Part shown: positions 26,781 through 35,708 of the stretch, in pieces
How positions within the stretch are numbered: position 1 is the stretch's first letter
Layout of the letters: each line of letters begins with the position of its first letter
NCBI RefSeq assembly: GCF_037095735.1
Contig: NZ_JBAWKD010000002.1
Location: forward strand, 186,001 to 250,000
Length of the DNA: 64,000 bases
Reading direction: 5' to 3'
Source: Frigidibacter sp037095735
GTDB lineage: Bacteria; Pseudomonadota; Alphaproteobacteria; Rhodobacterales; Rhodobacteraceae
Made by a program: the position numbers and the translations under genes
The notes under the pieces: model-generated
The model's database searches: none
What the model was told of the DNA's origin: nothing
Seen by the model: the letters and a program-made list of their open reading frames with translations, nothing else

Positions 26781-26854
26781 CGGCGCCGTTGCAAGCCTCC
26801 GCATGCGTGGCGCGCGGCTTCGCGGCCGGGTGTGGGCGCGGGGCCGCGCCCGCA

Positions 26855-28453
26855 TCACCCGTCCTCCAGCAGGAAGGCCGCGGCGCGGGCGGCGATCATC
26901 AGGCTGGGCAGGTGCAGCGCGGCATTGGGAATCACCGGCATCACCGAGGCATCGGCGATGCGCAGCCCCGCCGCCGCCCGGAACCGCAGCCGCGGGTCGC
27001 AGACCGCGCCCGCGTCCCGGCCCATCCGGCAGGTGCCCGCCATGTGATAGGCGGTCCCGATCGTGGCCCGCAGCCGCTCGGCCGTCACCGGGGCCAGCGT
27101 CGCGGCCGGATCGGCCAGCCAGTCGCGGAACGGCGCCGTGGCAAGGATCCGCTGCACCTCGGCCACCGCCGCCAGCATCGCCGCGGTGTCGCGCGGATCG
27201 GCCAGCGCGCCGGTGTCGATCCGCACCCCGCCCGCCACCGGCAGCACGGCGCCACGGCTGTGCGGGCGGCCCTGCTGGATCGCGAAGCTCGCGCCGTGGC
27301 GGCGCGGCAGCCGGTCGCTCCAGCGCCGCGGATCGGCCGGAAACAGCGCCGGACTCATCACCACCTGCGCATCGGCATCGCCGGGCGCCGTCCCCGGCAC
27401 CGCGAAATAGCCCGCGGCCTGGAACAGCCCCTCGCCCAGCGGTCCCCCGCCCCCGGCCAGATAGCGCGCCAGCGCCGCGGCCCCGGCCAAGGGCGACAGC
27501 AGCCCCAGCAGCGAGCCACCGCGCGTCGGCGCGCGCAGCAGGAACGAGGGGTGGTTCTGCAGGTTCTGTCCCAGCTCGGGCACGTCCTCGACCACCTGCC
27601 GCCCCGCGGCCGCCAGCGCCGCCCCCGGCCCGTAGCCGCTGTCCAGCAACAGCCGCGCCGTCAGCACCGCCCCGCAGCACAGCACGACCTCGCCGCCCGG
27701 CGCGACCGTGACCTGCCGGCCGTCCTGCAGCGCGACCCCGGTGATCCGACCGGCGCGCTGCGTCAGCCGCTCGGCCCGCCCGGCCAGCAGCCGCACGTTC
27801 CCGGGCAGCCGCGGAAGGAAGGCGCGCCGCGCCGAATGGCGCCGCCCGCGGTGGATGTTCACGTCGGTCAGCCCGAAGCGCGGCCCCGAGGCCGCATTGA
27901 GATCGCCCACCACCGGCTGCCCCGCCGCCCCGGCCGCGGCAAGGAAGGCCCCGACCAGCGGCGCGGCGGGCACGACCGGCCGGGTGTGCATCTCGCCCGC
28001 GTCGCCATGCCACTCCGACCCGCCGCGGGCCGAGGTTTCCAGCCCGCGGAACGCGGCAAGGCAGGCCTCGGGCGACCAGTCGTCGCCGCAGTCGCGCTGC
28101 CACAGCGCATAGTCCTCGGCCGCGCCGCGGCTGACGACCATGCCGTTGATCTCGGACGAGCCGCCCAGCACCCGCCCCTGCAGCAGCGCCACCGGCACGC
28201 CGCCGGACGGGCCACCGGACGGGCCACCGGGCAGGTCACGGGGCCGCTCGGCCACATGGTCCCACGAGATGCCGCGCCGGAACGGGGCGAATCCTGACAG
28301 GATCGGAACGCGATGGGCCGGGTGACGCGTCGCGCCCCCGGCCTCGATCAGCACGATCCGCGCCTCGGGGCGCGCCGCCGCGAGGCGGGCGGTGACCACC
28401 GACCCCGTCGCGCCGGCCCCGACGACGACGACGTCGGCCGACAGGCTACTCAC
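26855..28453 (-). CDS. GMC-family oxidoreductase (choline dehydrogenase-like)
   Basis: A 532-residue FAD enzyme of the GMC family: VVVGAGATGSVVTARL at the N-terminus, the signature GRVLGGSSEINGMV near residue 110, and near the C-terminus GTAYHMAGTCRMG and NAALHLPSLMIAAR with the catalytic His pair region. The GTG start overlaps the stop of the upstream binding-protein gene by four bases (GTGA). GMC enzymes oxidise primary alcohols such as choline. A small in-frame repeat (GGPSGGPSGG) lies near residue 80. It is coupled to the second amino-acid importer of the island. Confidence 0.87.
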   Translation of the reverse strand: MSSLSADVVVVGAGATGSVVTARLAAARPEARIVLIEAGGATRHPAHRVPILSGFAPFRRGISWDHVAERPRDLPGGPSGGPSGGVPVALLQGRVLGGSSEINGMVVSRGAAEDYALWQRDCGDDWSPEACLAAFRGLETSARGGSEWHGDAGEMHTRPVVPAAPLVGAFLAAAGAAGQPVVGDLNAASGPRFGLTDVNIHRGRRHSARRAFLPRLPGNVRLLAGRAERLTQRAGRITGVALQDGRQVTVAPGGEVVLCCGAVLTARLLLDSGYGPGAALAAAGRQVVEDVPELGQNLQNHPSFLLRAPTRGGSLLGLLSPLAGAAALARYLAGGGGPLGEGLFQAAGYFAVPGTAPGDADAQVVMSPALFPADPRRWSDRLPRRHGASFAIQQGRPHSRGAVLPVAGGVRIDTGALADPRDTAAMLAAVAEVQRILATAPFRDWLADPAATLAPVTAERLRATIGTAYHMAGTCRMGRDAGAVCDPRLRFRAAAGLRIADASVMPVIPNAALHLPSLMIAARAAAFLLEDG

Positions 28454-29253
28454 TTGGCGATCTGGTCCAGCGAGATGCCCTTGCCCAGCCACTTCTCGGT
28501 CAGCTGCGTCAGGCTGCCGTCGGCGATGTACGAGGTCAGCAGCGCGTCGATCTTCGCGGCCAGTTCCGGGTTGCCCTTCTGCACCACCAGCGCATTGCCC
28601 GACACCGCCATCGTCTCTTCGATCATCCGGAACGGACGATCGGTGGCGTTCACGAGGTAGGCCGGGGTGATGTAGTTGCCGACGGCCAGATCGATGCGCT
28701 TGTTCTGCAGGTCCAGCAGCAGTTCGGTCCAGCCCGGGTATTCGGCGACCTCGGTCAGGCAGCCCTCGCCCAGCTTGGCCTTCACGGTGTTGATCTGCAC
28801 CGCGCCCTTCACGATGCCGGTCTTGGCGTGGCAGGCGTCTTCCCAGCCCTTGATCGCGGCATTGTCCTTGTGCACCACGCCGCCGACTCCGTTGGCAACA
28901 TAGGGCTGCGAGACGATGAAATCGGCCGAGGCGACGCGCTCGGGCGTGCGCGACACCGACGAGGCGACCATGTCGAAGCGGCCCGCCTGCACGCCGGCCA
29001 GCATCGAGGCCCAGTCGAGCACCACGAATTCCGGCTCGAGACCAAGGTCCGCCGCCAGCTTCTTCGACAGGTCGATGTCCAGCCCGACCAGCTCGGCGGT
29101 GTCGTCATACATGGTCGAGGGCGGGGACGACCCCGTGGTGCCGATGGTCAGCTGGCCCTTGCTGACCAGCTTGGCTTCGTAATCCTGTGCGGCGGCGGCG
29201 AAGGGCAGGCCAACCAGCGCGAGGGTCAGGCCGAGGGCAGTCTTCAGGGTCAT
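28450..29253 (-). CDS. Amino-acid-type ABC transporter substrate-binding protein (system 2)
   Basis: A 267-residue SBP family 3 protein. The signal peptide covers about residues 1-22 (LVGLPFAAAAQ). The domain shows LTIGTTGSSPPSTMYDD, VGLDIDLSKKLAADLGL, DWASMLAGVQAGRFDMVAS and DGSLTQLTEKWLGK. GGAGA lies five bases before the ATG. Its cognate permeases (31373-32730) and ATPase (34160-34984) are in separate nearby transcription units. It faces the enolase-superfamily gene across a promoter with a GATATATC site. Confidence 0.88.
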   Translation of the reverse strand: MTLKTALGLTLALVGLPFAAAAQDYEAKLVSKGQLTIGTTGSSPPSTMYDDTAELVGLDIDLSKKLAADLGLEPEFVVLDWASMLAGVQAGRFDMVASSVSRTPERVASADFIVSQPYVANGVGGVVHKDNAAIKGWEDACHAKTGIVKGAVQINTVKAKLGEGCLTEVAEYPGWTELLLDLQNKRIDLAVGNYITPAYLVNATDRPFRMIEETMAVSGNALVVQKGNPELAAKIDALLTSYIADGSLTQLTEKWLGKGISLDQIAK

Positions 29254-29335
29254 CTCAGTCTCCTGGAACGAGGGTCGGACCCGTTGTAGGCCTTGATCCG
29301 CGCCTCTGGACATGGGAATTGATGTTCTAAGTCGA

Positions 29336-29352
29336 ATATCGTGTGATATATC
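29336..29352. promoter_or_regulatory. Island operator site 5 (ATATC-N4-GATATATC)
   Basis: ATATC-GTGT-GATATATC between divergent genes, ending 13 bases before the ATG of the enolase-superfamily gene and just ahead of its AAAGGA binding site. A repressor bound here would block transcription and cover the start region. Confidence 0.55.
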
Positions 29353-29365
29353 TAAAGGACGGATC

Positions 29366-30484
29366 ATGATTGTCACTTCCGCAAGCAGTTTTCTGGTGCG
29401 AGTGCCTCTTTCCGCGCCATATGTGATATCACGGGGCGCGCTCGATGCCTTCGTCAACGTGGTTCTGCGGCTCGAGTCGGACGAGGGCGTCGTCGGCTGG
29501 GGCGAGGCGGTCCCGGTCTCGCTGACCGAGGACCCGGCCGAATTCAAGCGGGTGATCGATGAATGCCTGCTGCCGGCGCTGCTCGGGCAGACCATCGACT
29601 CGGTGGCCGACACCGTCGATGCGCTACTGCCCCTGTGCGAAGGCCATGTCGCCACCGTCGCCGCCGTCGACCTCGCGCTCTGGGACATGCTGGGCAAGGC
29701 ACGCGGCGTCTCGGTCGGGCAGCTGCTCGACGGCGAGCCGGGCCGGCGTACGCTGATCGACTACACGATGGGCGCCCTCGCACCCGCGGAGATGGCGGCC
29801 CGGGCGCTCGAGGTCTGCGAGGCCGGCTATTCCGGCGTCGTGGTGAAGATCACCTGCAAGGATCTCGACGAGGATCTCGCCCGCGTGCGCGCGGTCTGCA
29901 CGGCGCTGCCCACCGGGCGCAGCATCCGGGTCGATGCCAATGCGGGCTTCGACCGCGACACGGCGCGACGCTTCCTCGACAGTATCGCCGGGCTGCCGAT
30001 CGAATTCCTCGAACAGCCGGTGGCGGCCGGCGATCTTGCGGGCATGCGTGCCTGTCGCGACTGCGGCGTGCCAATCGCGGCGGACGAATCGCTGAAGGTG
30101 CCGGGCGACGCGCTGGCGCTGGTGACCGAGGGCGCCTGCGATGTGCTCAACGTCAAGGTCACCAAGGCCGGCGGCATCGCCCAGTCGCTGCGCGTCGCCC
30201 GCATCGCCGAGGCGGCGGGCCTGCCGCTGGTCATCGGCGGCGGGCTGACCTTTGGCCCCTCGCGCTTCGCCAGCCAGCACATCGCCGCCGCCACCCCCGC
30301 GACCCGCGGCATCGCCCATCAGGGCCCCGGCCCCGCCAGCCAGGCGCTGACCGGCGACATCACCCTGCCCCGCCTCACCCCCGCGCTGATGCGCGAGACC
30401 GCGGGCACCGTCACCGCCCCCGCCACGCCCGGCCTCGGCTTCCGGATCGACGCCGCGGCGCTCGACCGCTTCCGCATCGCCTGA
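29366..30484 (+). CDS. Enolase-superfamily enzyme, mandelate racemase/muconate lactonizing (MLE) type
   Basis: A 372-residue MLE-subgroup protein. The metal ligands are Asp190 (RVDANAGF), Glu216 (FLEQPV) and Asp240 (AADESL). Acid/base lysines are present on both sides: Lys161 (VVVKITC, second Lys of the KxK motif, the first being Val) and Lys264 (LNVKVTKAGG). Two opposed lysines allow 1,1-proton transfer, as in amino-acid, dipeptide and proline-betaine epimerases, as well as cycloisomerase chemistry. In this amino-compound island, an epimerase is more likely than a muconate enzyme. The start at 29366 has AAAGGA upstream; an earlier Met would span the operator. Confidence 0.83.
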   Translation: MIVTSASSFLVRVPLSAPYVISRGALDAFVNVVLRLESDEGVVGWGEAVPVSLTEDPAEFKRVIDECLLPALLGQTIDSVADTVDALLPLCEGHVATVAAVDLALWDMLGKARGVSVGQLLDGEPGRRTLIDYTMGALAPAEMAARALEVCEAGYSGVVVKITCKDLDEDLARVRAVCTALPTGRSIRVDANAGFDRDTARRFLDSIAGLPIEFLEQPVAAGDLAGMRACRDCGVPIAADESLKVPGDALALVTEGACDVLNVKVTKAGGIAQSLRVARIAEAAGLPLVIGGGLTFGPSRFASQHIAAATPATRGIAHQGPGPASQALTGDITLPRLTPALMRETAGTVTAPATPGLGFRIDAAALDRFRIA

Positions 30485-30527
30485 CCGCCGCCCTGCCCCC
30501 CTCACGCCTGAACCAGAAGGACCCGCC

Positions 30528-31295
30528 ATGAAACTTGGCCTCATCACCACCGGGCAGGGCCCGCGCGACAGCTACGAGATCTATTTCGCCGGCATCGCCC
30601 GCGCGCTCGGCCTGTCGGTCGAGGTGATCAGCGAGCACATCCTCGACCCGCTCGACTGGTCCGAGATCCGCCCGATGCTGGCCGAGCCCGGCCGCCCGGT
30701 GCTCGGCGCGCATGTCCATGTCCCCGGCGCCACCGGCAACCGGCTGGGCGAAGGCTGGGATCATGTCTACATCGACCTCGAGGCGGCAATGCCCTGGTTC
30801 CAGCGCGCCATCGACCGGCTCGAGGCGCGCGGCGCCACCGGCATCGTGCTGTGCTGCGGCACCCAGTTCGCCCCCGACCAGTTCCGCGCCACGGTGCCGC
30901 TGCTGATGCCCTGCGAGGCGGTGATGCGCGTCGTCGCCAACACCGTCGCCGCGCGCGGCCGCCTGAAACTGGGGCTGATGAGCTCGATCGGCCATGCGGT
31001 GCAGGATCAGGCGCTGTGGCAGGCCGTGCCCTTCGCCGACCGGCTCGAGATCGCCTACGAGGGATTCGAGGGCAACCTGATGCCCGCGGCCGAACGGCTG
31101 GCGGCGGTGAAGCCCGAACTGGTGGTGGTCTGGAGCTTCGGCCTCGGCACCGCGGAAAGCGATGTCGACCGGATGGCCGCGCGGCTCGAGACGATGTTCG
31201 GCTGCCCGGTGATCATGCCGCACCGGCTGGCGGCGCTGACGACCTTCGCGATCCTGCCCTGCGGCTTCGACGACAAGGCGATGGCCACGCGCTGA
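30528..31295 (+). CDS. AroM-like protein, Asp/Glu racemase superfamily fold
   Basis: A 255-residue protein starting MKLGLITTGQGPRDSYEIYF, similar to the start of AroM-family proteins. Cysteines occur in VLCCGTQFAPDQF and in the C-terminal FGCPVIMPH and ILPCGFDD. The fold is probably that of Asp/Glu racemases and maleate isomerases. It lies 43 bases after the enolase-superfamily gene with a good AAGGA site and ends the operon before a strong hairpin. The enzymatic function of AroM proteins is not established; a racemase/isomerase role in the same pathway is inferred. Confidence 0.6.
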   Translation: MKLGLITTGQGPRDSYEIYFAGIARALGLSVEVISEHILDPLDWSEIRPMLAEPGRPVLGAHVHVPGATGNRLGEGWDHVYIDLEAAMPWFQRAIDRLEARGATGIVLCCGTQFAPDQFRATVPLLMPCEAVMRVVANTVAARGRLKLGLMSSIGHAVQDQALWQAVPFADRLEIAYEGFEGNLMPAAERLAAVKPELVVVWSFGLGTAESDVDRMAARLETMFGCPVIMPHRLAALTTFAILPCGFDDKAMATR

Positions 31296-31309
31296 CCCGC
31301 TACTTTCCA

Positions 31310-31335
31310 GCGCCGTCCCTGCACCGGGACGGCGC
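31310..31335. terminator. Hairpin between convergent operons
   Basis: GCGCCGTCCC (31310-31319) pairs perfectly with GGGACGGCGC (31326-31335) around TGCACC. It separates the AroM-like gene from the convergent permease gene; no T tract follows. Confidence 0.65.
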
Positions 31336-31372
31336 CCTGCACGACCCGCGGTCCGCAAACCTCGGGCAGCTC

Positions 31373-32056
31373 TCAGGCGGCGGCGCGCCGCTCGGCCCGG
31401 GCCGCGCGCCAGCGCACGTCGAGCCGCTCCTCGACCCGCGCCTGCAGCCAGATCAGCACCGAGTTCAGGCACAGGTAGATCGCGCCCGCGACCAGCAGCA
31501 GCTCGATCGGGCGATAGGTCTCAGAGATCAGCCCCGAGATGATCGAGGTCAGCTCGGGCACCGCCACCAGCCCCGCCAGCGAGGTGCCCTTCAGGTTCAG
31601 CGTCAGGTTCGAGAACAGCGGCGGCACCGCCACCGGCAGCGCCTGCGGCAGCACGATGCGGCGGATCATCTTGCCCTGCCCCATCCCCAGCGCGCGGCAG
31701 GTCTCGATCTGCGCCGCCGGCACCGCCCGCAGGCCGGATGTCAGGAACTCGACGTTGTAGCCCATCGCCGAAACGATCAGCGCCCCCAGCGCCGACAGCG
31801 TCGGCGACAGGTAGATCCCCAGCGCCGGCAGGCCGAAATAGGCGAAGAACAGCAGCACCAGCGTCGGCACCGCCCGCATCGCCCAGGTGAAGGCCGACAC
31901 CGCGCGCCCCGCCCAGGCCGGCCCGAATTCGCGCGCCAGCGCCAGCGGCAGCGCCAGCAGCGGTGCCAGCGTGCCCACGCAGGCCATCAGCAGCACGGTC
32001 ATGCCGATGCCCTTGGCGATCAGCGGCGCGGCGGTCCAGACGACGGTGAAATCCAT
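31373..32056 (-). CDS. Amino-acid-type ABC transporter permease (system 2)
   Basis: A 227-residue His/Glu-type permease starting MDFTVVWTAAPLIAKGIGMT, with the EAA loop AQIETCRALGMGQGKMIRRI and about five membrane segments. The start at 32056 lies five bases after the stop of the other permease; the longer open frame is not used. It belongs with the binding protein at 28450-29253 and the ATPase at 34160-34984. Confidence 0.9.
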   Translation of the reverse strand: MDFTVVWTAAPLIAKGIGMTVLLMACVGTLAPLLALPLALAREFGPAWAGRAVSAFTWAMRAVPTLVLLFFAYFGLPALGIYLSPTLSALGALIVSAMGYNVEFLTSGLRAVPAAQIETCRALGMGQGKMIRRIVLPQALPVAVPPLFSNLTLNLKGTSLAGLVAVPELTSIISGLISETYRPIELLLVAGAIYLCLNSVLIWLQARVEERLDVRWRAARAERRAAA

Positions 32057-32061
32057 GCCGC

Positions 32062-32730
32062 TCACTCCGACTTCAGCGCAAGGCGGCGGCGGGCCAGGAC
32101 CTCGGCGATCATGATGATGCTCGAGAGCACCGCATAAAGGACCATGGCGATCGCCATCAGCTCGAAGGGCTTCTGCAGCGCGTCGATCAGCCGGCGCGAC
32201 ATGCCCATGATCTCGGTCACCGCGACCGCCGAGGCGACCGAGGTGCGCTTCAGCGAGGTACAGGCGAAGGTCAGCAGCGAGGGCAGCGCCACCCGCATCA
32301 GCTGCGGGCCGATGATCCGCCGCCACATCTTGCCCGGCGGGAAGCCCAGCGCGCGCGAGGCCTCGTATTGCTGCGCCGGGATCGAGGTCAGCGCGCCGCG
32401 CAGGATCTCGTATTCATAGGCCGAGGCGACCAGCGCCAGCCCGATCATCGCCGACTGGAACGAGCTCAGCCGCAGGCCGAGGTCGGGCAGCGCCAGGAAG
32501 CAGAACAGCAGCACGATCAGCTCGGGCAGGCCGCGGAACAGCCAGGAATAGAATCCCAGCACTCGCCCCAGCGGCCGCGAGGCCCAGATGTTCCCCGCCA
32601 CCGCCATCGAGAAGGCCAGAGCGATGGAAAGCAGCTGCGCGCAGAGGTACAGCTTCACCGTCAGCCAGATCGCGTCCTGGAACCGCGGCAGGATGCGCAG
32701 GATCAGCGACCAGTCGAAATCATATCCCAA
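32062..32730 (-). CDS. Amino-acid-type ABC transporter permease (system 2, second subunit)
   Basis: A 222-residue His/Glu-type permease. LPRFQDAIWLTVKLYLCAQLL at the N-terminus and the EAA loop AQQYEASRALGFPPGKMWRRI are typical. It is the first gene of the two-permease minus-strand unit and faces an FAD oxidase gene across a promoter that contains the island motif. Confidence 0.9.
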   Translation of the reverse strand: MGYDFDWSLILRILPRFQDAIWLTVKLYLCAQLLSIALAFSMAVAGNIWASRPLGRVLGFYSWLFRGLPELIVLLFCFLALPDLGLRLSSFQSAMIGLALVASAYEYEILRGALTSIPAQQYEASRALGFPPGKMWRRIIGPQLMRVALPSLLTFACTSLKRTSVASAVAVTEIMGMSRRLIDALQKPFELMAIAMVLYAVLSSIIMIAEVLARRRLALKSE

Positions 32731-32776
32731 GGTCCGTCTCCTGCGGCAGTCAGCTTGCGGGCTGCCGCCAACCTAT

Positions 32777-32792
32777 AATATATCAGTGATAT
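32777..32792. promoter_or_regulatory. Island operator site 6 (ATATC-AGT-GATAT)
   Basis: Inverted repeat ATATCA-G-TGATAT (32780-32792) in the 123-base divergent promoter between the permease pair and the FAD oxidase gene. It is nearly the same as the site at 35007-35019. Confidence 0.55.
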
Positions 32793-32853
32793 TGCAACTG
32801 AGATTATCTGTGGTTCCACTTCCGGAACCGCAGCGGCGGCGGAAGGGCACGGC

Positions 32854-34110
32854 ATGGAACGGCATCAGGAACGGATCGCGGTGATCGGCGGCGGCGTGAT
32901 CGGGCTGGCCACGGCGCTGCGCCTGCGCCTAGACGGCCACGCGGTCCTGCTGATCGAGCCGAACGCCCCCGGCTCGGGCTCGAGCGCGGGCAATCCCGGC
33001 GGGATCAGCGTCAGTTCCACCCTGCCCGCGGCCGCGCCCGGCGTGCTGGCCAAGGTGCCGGGCTGGATCCTCGACCCCGACGGGCCGCTGACGATCCGCC
33101 CGGGGCAACTGCCGCGGATGGCGGGCTGGCTGGCACGGTTCCTGCGCGCCGCCACGCCAGAGCGTTACGCGGCCGGGATCGCGGCCCTCTCCGCCCTGAC
33201 GCGCGAGGCCGTCCCCGCCTGGACCGCGCTGTTGGAAGAGATCGGCCAAGGCGCGATGATCCGCCCCTCGGGCACGCTGATCGTCTACCGCTCGGCCGAG
33301 GCTCATGCCGCCGAAACCGCCTCGTGGGAGCGGCGCGCGCGCCTTGGGCTGTCGCTGCGCGACGTGACCGCGGACGAGATCCGCGCCGCGGTGCCGGCGC
33401 TCGCCCCGCGCTACGACCGGGGGCGGATGATTCTCGACAATGCCCAGCTTTCCGACCCGCTCGAGGTCTGCCGCGCCCTCGCCACGGCCTTCACCGCCCG
33501 CGGGGGCGAGATCCGCACCGCGCGGGTCCGCGCCCTGACGCCGGGGGCCGCGGCCGTGCGGCTCGACCTCGACGATGGCGCGCTCGAGGTGGCGCAGGTG
33601 GTGATCGCGGCCGGGGCGCGCTCGGCCCCGCTCGCGCGGATGGCGGGCGACCGGGTGCCGTTGCAATCGGAACGCGGCTACAGCCTGACCTATGCCGACA
33701 GCGGCATCGCGCTGACGCGCCCGGTGTTCTCGCCTTCGGAGAAGATCATGGCCGCGCCGGTCGCGGGCGGCCTGCGCTTCGCCGGCACCGCGGAATTCGC
33801 CGGGCTCGACGCCGCGCCGAACTGGCGCCGCGCGGCCTCGCTGGAACGGCTGGGGCGGCAGATGTTCCCCGGCCTGCCCGAGGGGATCGAACCCGCGCGC
33901 TGGACCGGCGACCGCCCGAGCACGCCCGACGGGCTGCCCGCGATCGGGCGCTCGGCACGCTCTGACCGGGTGCTGCATGCCTTCGGGCACGGGCATATCG
34001 GGATGACGACGGCGGCGGTGACGGCGCAGGCGGTGGCGGCGCTGGTGCGCGGCCGGGTGCCGCCGCTGGACCTCAGCCCCTATGCGCCGGACCGGTTCCG
34101 GGGCGTCTGA
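32854..34110 (+). CDS. FAD-dependent D-amino-acid dehydrogenase-like oxidoreductase
   Basis: A 418-residue DAO-family flavoprotein with the FAD motif IAVIGGGVIGLATALRL at residue 8, SAGNPGGISVSS for the second FAD contact, and the C-terminal TPDGLPAIGRS and HAFGHGHIGMTTA typical of DadA-like D-amino-acid dehydrogenases. GGAAGGG lies seven bases before the ATG. It is a single-gene unit divergent from the system 2 permeases. Together with the epimerase-like gene it suggests that an L-form is epimerised and the D-form oxidised. Confidence 0.85.
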   Translation: MERHQERIAVIGGGVIGLATALRLRLDGHAVLLIEPNAPGSGSSAGNPGGISVSSTLPAAAPGVLAKVPGWILDPDGPLTIRPGQLPRMAGWLARFLRAATPERYAAGIAALSALTREAVPAWTALLEEIGQGAMIRPSGTLIVYRSAEAHAAETASWERRARLGLSLRDVTADEIRAAVPALAPRYDRGRMILDNAQLSDPLEVCRALATAFTARGGEIRTARVRALTPGAAAVRLDLDDGALEVAQVVIAAGARSAPLARMAGDRVPLQSERGYSLTYADSGIALTRPVFSPSEKIMAAPVAGGLRFAGTAEFAGLDAAPNWRRAASLERLGRQMFPGLPEGIEPARWTGDRPSTPDGLPAIGRSARSDRVLHAFGHGHIGMTTAAVTAQAVAALVRGRVPPLDLSPYAPDRFRGV

Positions 34111-34159
34111 CCCGATCCGCGGCACCGGCCTTTCGCCCGAGGCCCGGCAGCCGGGCGGC

Positions 34160-34984
34160 TCAGTCGGTGACGCGGGACAGGAAGGCCTGCAGCTCGGGCG
34201 TCTGCGGATGCTCGAGCACGACGCGCGGGTCGCCCTGCTCGCAGACCTTGCCCTTGTGCATGAAGATCACCCGGTCGGCGACGCCGCGCACGAAGCCCAT
34301 CTCGTGGCTGACAGAGATCATCGTCAGCCCTTCCGCGGCCAGATCGCGCATCACCGTCAGCACCTCGCCCTTCAGCTCGGGGTCCAGCGCCGAGGTCACC
34401 TCGTCGAACAGCAGCGCGTCGGGCTTCATCGCCAGCGCCCGGGCGATGGCCACCCGCTGCTGCTCGCCGCCCGACATCTGGTGCGGATAGGCCCCGGCCC
34501 GGTGCGACAGGCGCACCTTGTCCAGCAGCGCCTGCGCCTCGGCACGCACCTCGGCCGCGGGGCGGCCCTGCACCTGCACCGGCGCCTCGCAGACATTCTC
34601 GAGCGCGGTCATGTGCGGGAACAGGTTGAAGCTCTGGAACACCATCCCGAGCTTGGTGCGATAGGGCAGCAGCTCGCGCTCCGACATCTTCAGGCGGTAG
34701 GCGCCCGAGGTCTTCCAGCCGATCTCCTGCCCGTTCCAGAAGATCTTGCCCTGATCGGGGCGGATCAGCAGGTTGAGGCAGCGCAGCAGCGTCGACTTGC
34801 CCGAGCCCGAGGCCCCGATGATCGCCAGCACCTCGCCGCGGCGGACGGTGAAGTCGACGCCGCGCAGGATGTGCTGCGCGCCCAGCGTGATCTCGATCCC
34901 GCGCACGTCGAGCAGCGGCGGCGCCGCCGCGGGCTCCTGCCCCGGCACCGCGTCGCTGGACTGGGGAATGCGGTCATCGGGCAT
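34160..34984 (-). CDS. Amino-acid-type ABC transporter ATP-binding protein (system 2)
   Basis: A 274-residue HisP/GlnQ-type ATPase with a 25-residue Pro/Ala-rich lead, Walker A GASGSGKSTLLRCLN, Q-loop MVFQSFNLFPHMT, signature MSGGEQQRVAIARAL, Walker B LLFDEVTSALDPELK and H-loop VSHEM. It is a lone gene with its own promoter carrying the island motif. It most likely serves the permeases at 31373-32730. Confidence 0.92.
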   Translation of the reverse strand: MPDDRIPQSSDAVPGQEPAAAPPLLDVRGIEITLGAQHILRGVDFTVRRGEVLAIIGASGSGKSTLLRCLNLLIRPDQGKIFWNGQEIGWKTSGAYRLKMSERELLPYRTKLGMVFQSFNLFPHMTALENVCEAPVQVQGRPAAEVRAEAQALLDKVRLSHRAGAYPHQMSGGEQQRVAIARALAMKPDALLFDEVTSALDPELKGEVLTVMRDLAAEGLTMISVSHEMGFVRGVADRVIFMHKGKVCEQGDPRVVLEHPQTPELQAFLSRVTD

Positions 34985-35005
34985 GGGTCTGCATCCGGGG
35001 TTTGG

Positions 35006-35022
35006 AATATCTCAGATATATT
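35006..35022. promoter_or_regulatory. Island operator site 7 (ATATC-TCA-GATAT)
   Basis: AATATCTCAGATATATT, an inverted repeat ATATC-N3-GATAT, 22 bases before the ATPase start. The remaining 200 bases up to the tRNA gene show no gene. This is the rightmost copy of the island motif. Confidence 0.55.
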
Positions 35023-35222
35023 ACCAGATACTCCCCAAGCGACAAGACCCTTGTTCGCCCCGCCGCGACCGCGGCAGGTGTCGCTGTCGCCCGACAAGGG
35101 ACGTGCGCAGGCGCGGATGACAACGGCGCGGACGCCGGGCGGTGAAGACACCGCACAAGCCTCGCGCAATGGATGAACGCAGCCATCCAAACGATTGATT
35201 TTCATGACGTATGAAGGAAGGA

Positions 35223-35297
<75 letters not shown>

Positions 35298-35503
35298 GCC
35301 GAACCGCGGGCCGTCGTCCTTTTGCAAGGCCACCCGGGCGGTGTGGCGGGGATTTAGACGCAAACTCCGGAGGGCGCAAGCGCAATTTCCGGCATTTTTC
35401 ACCCGCCCCGCAAATTGGGCCGCACGCCCCGACGTCACCCGCGCCGGCGTCCCGCCGCGCCCGGTTCTGGACGCCGCCCGCGCCCCGCGCTAGGAAGACC
35501 GGC

Positions 35504-35683
35504 ATGGACGCAACCGCGCGCAGACTGGCCCGCCGCGAGGCCGCCAAGCAGGCAAGGGCCGAGCAGGAGGCACGGCTCAAGGCCGCGCTCAAGGTCAACA
35601 TCGCCCGCCGCAAGGCGCAAGCGAAGGCCCTGGCGACATCGCGCGACGCGGACGGCGACGAGGATCAGAACGAGACCGGCTGA
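35504..35683 (+). CDS. Small basic/acidic helical protein upstream of murA
   Basis: A 59-residue protein: an Arg/Lys/Ala/Glu-rich predicted helix (ARREAAKQARAEQEARLKAA, then NIARRKAQAKA) followed by an acidic tail (DADGDEDQNETG). No signal peptide or membrane segment. A similar small gene in front of murA is, from memory, common in Rhodobacteraceae, which supports it as real although its function is unknown. AGGAAGA lies before the ATG, and murA starts 25 bases after the stop. Confidence 0.7.
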   Translation: MDATARRLARREAAKQARAEQEARLKAALKVNIARRKAQAKALATSRDADGDEDQNETG

Positions 35684-35708
35684 CGACGGCCGGCGGAAAG
35701 GCGGGCAG

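Noticed and set aside
29423..29432. GTGATATCAC palindrome inside the epimerase-like gene as an extra island operator
   Set aside because: It resembles the island motif but lies within coding sequence encoding conserved residues; kept only as a possibility.
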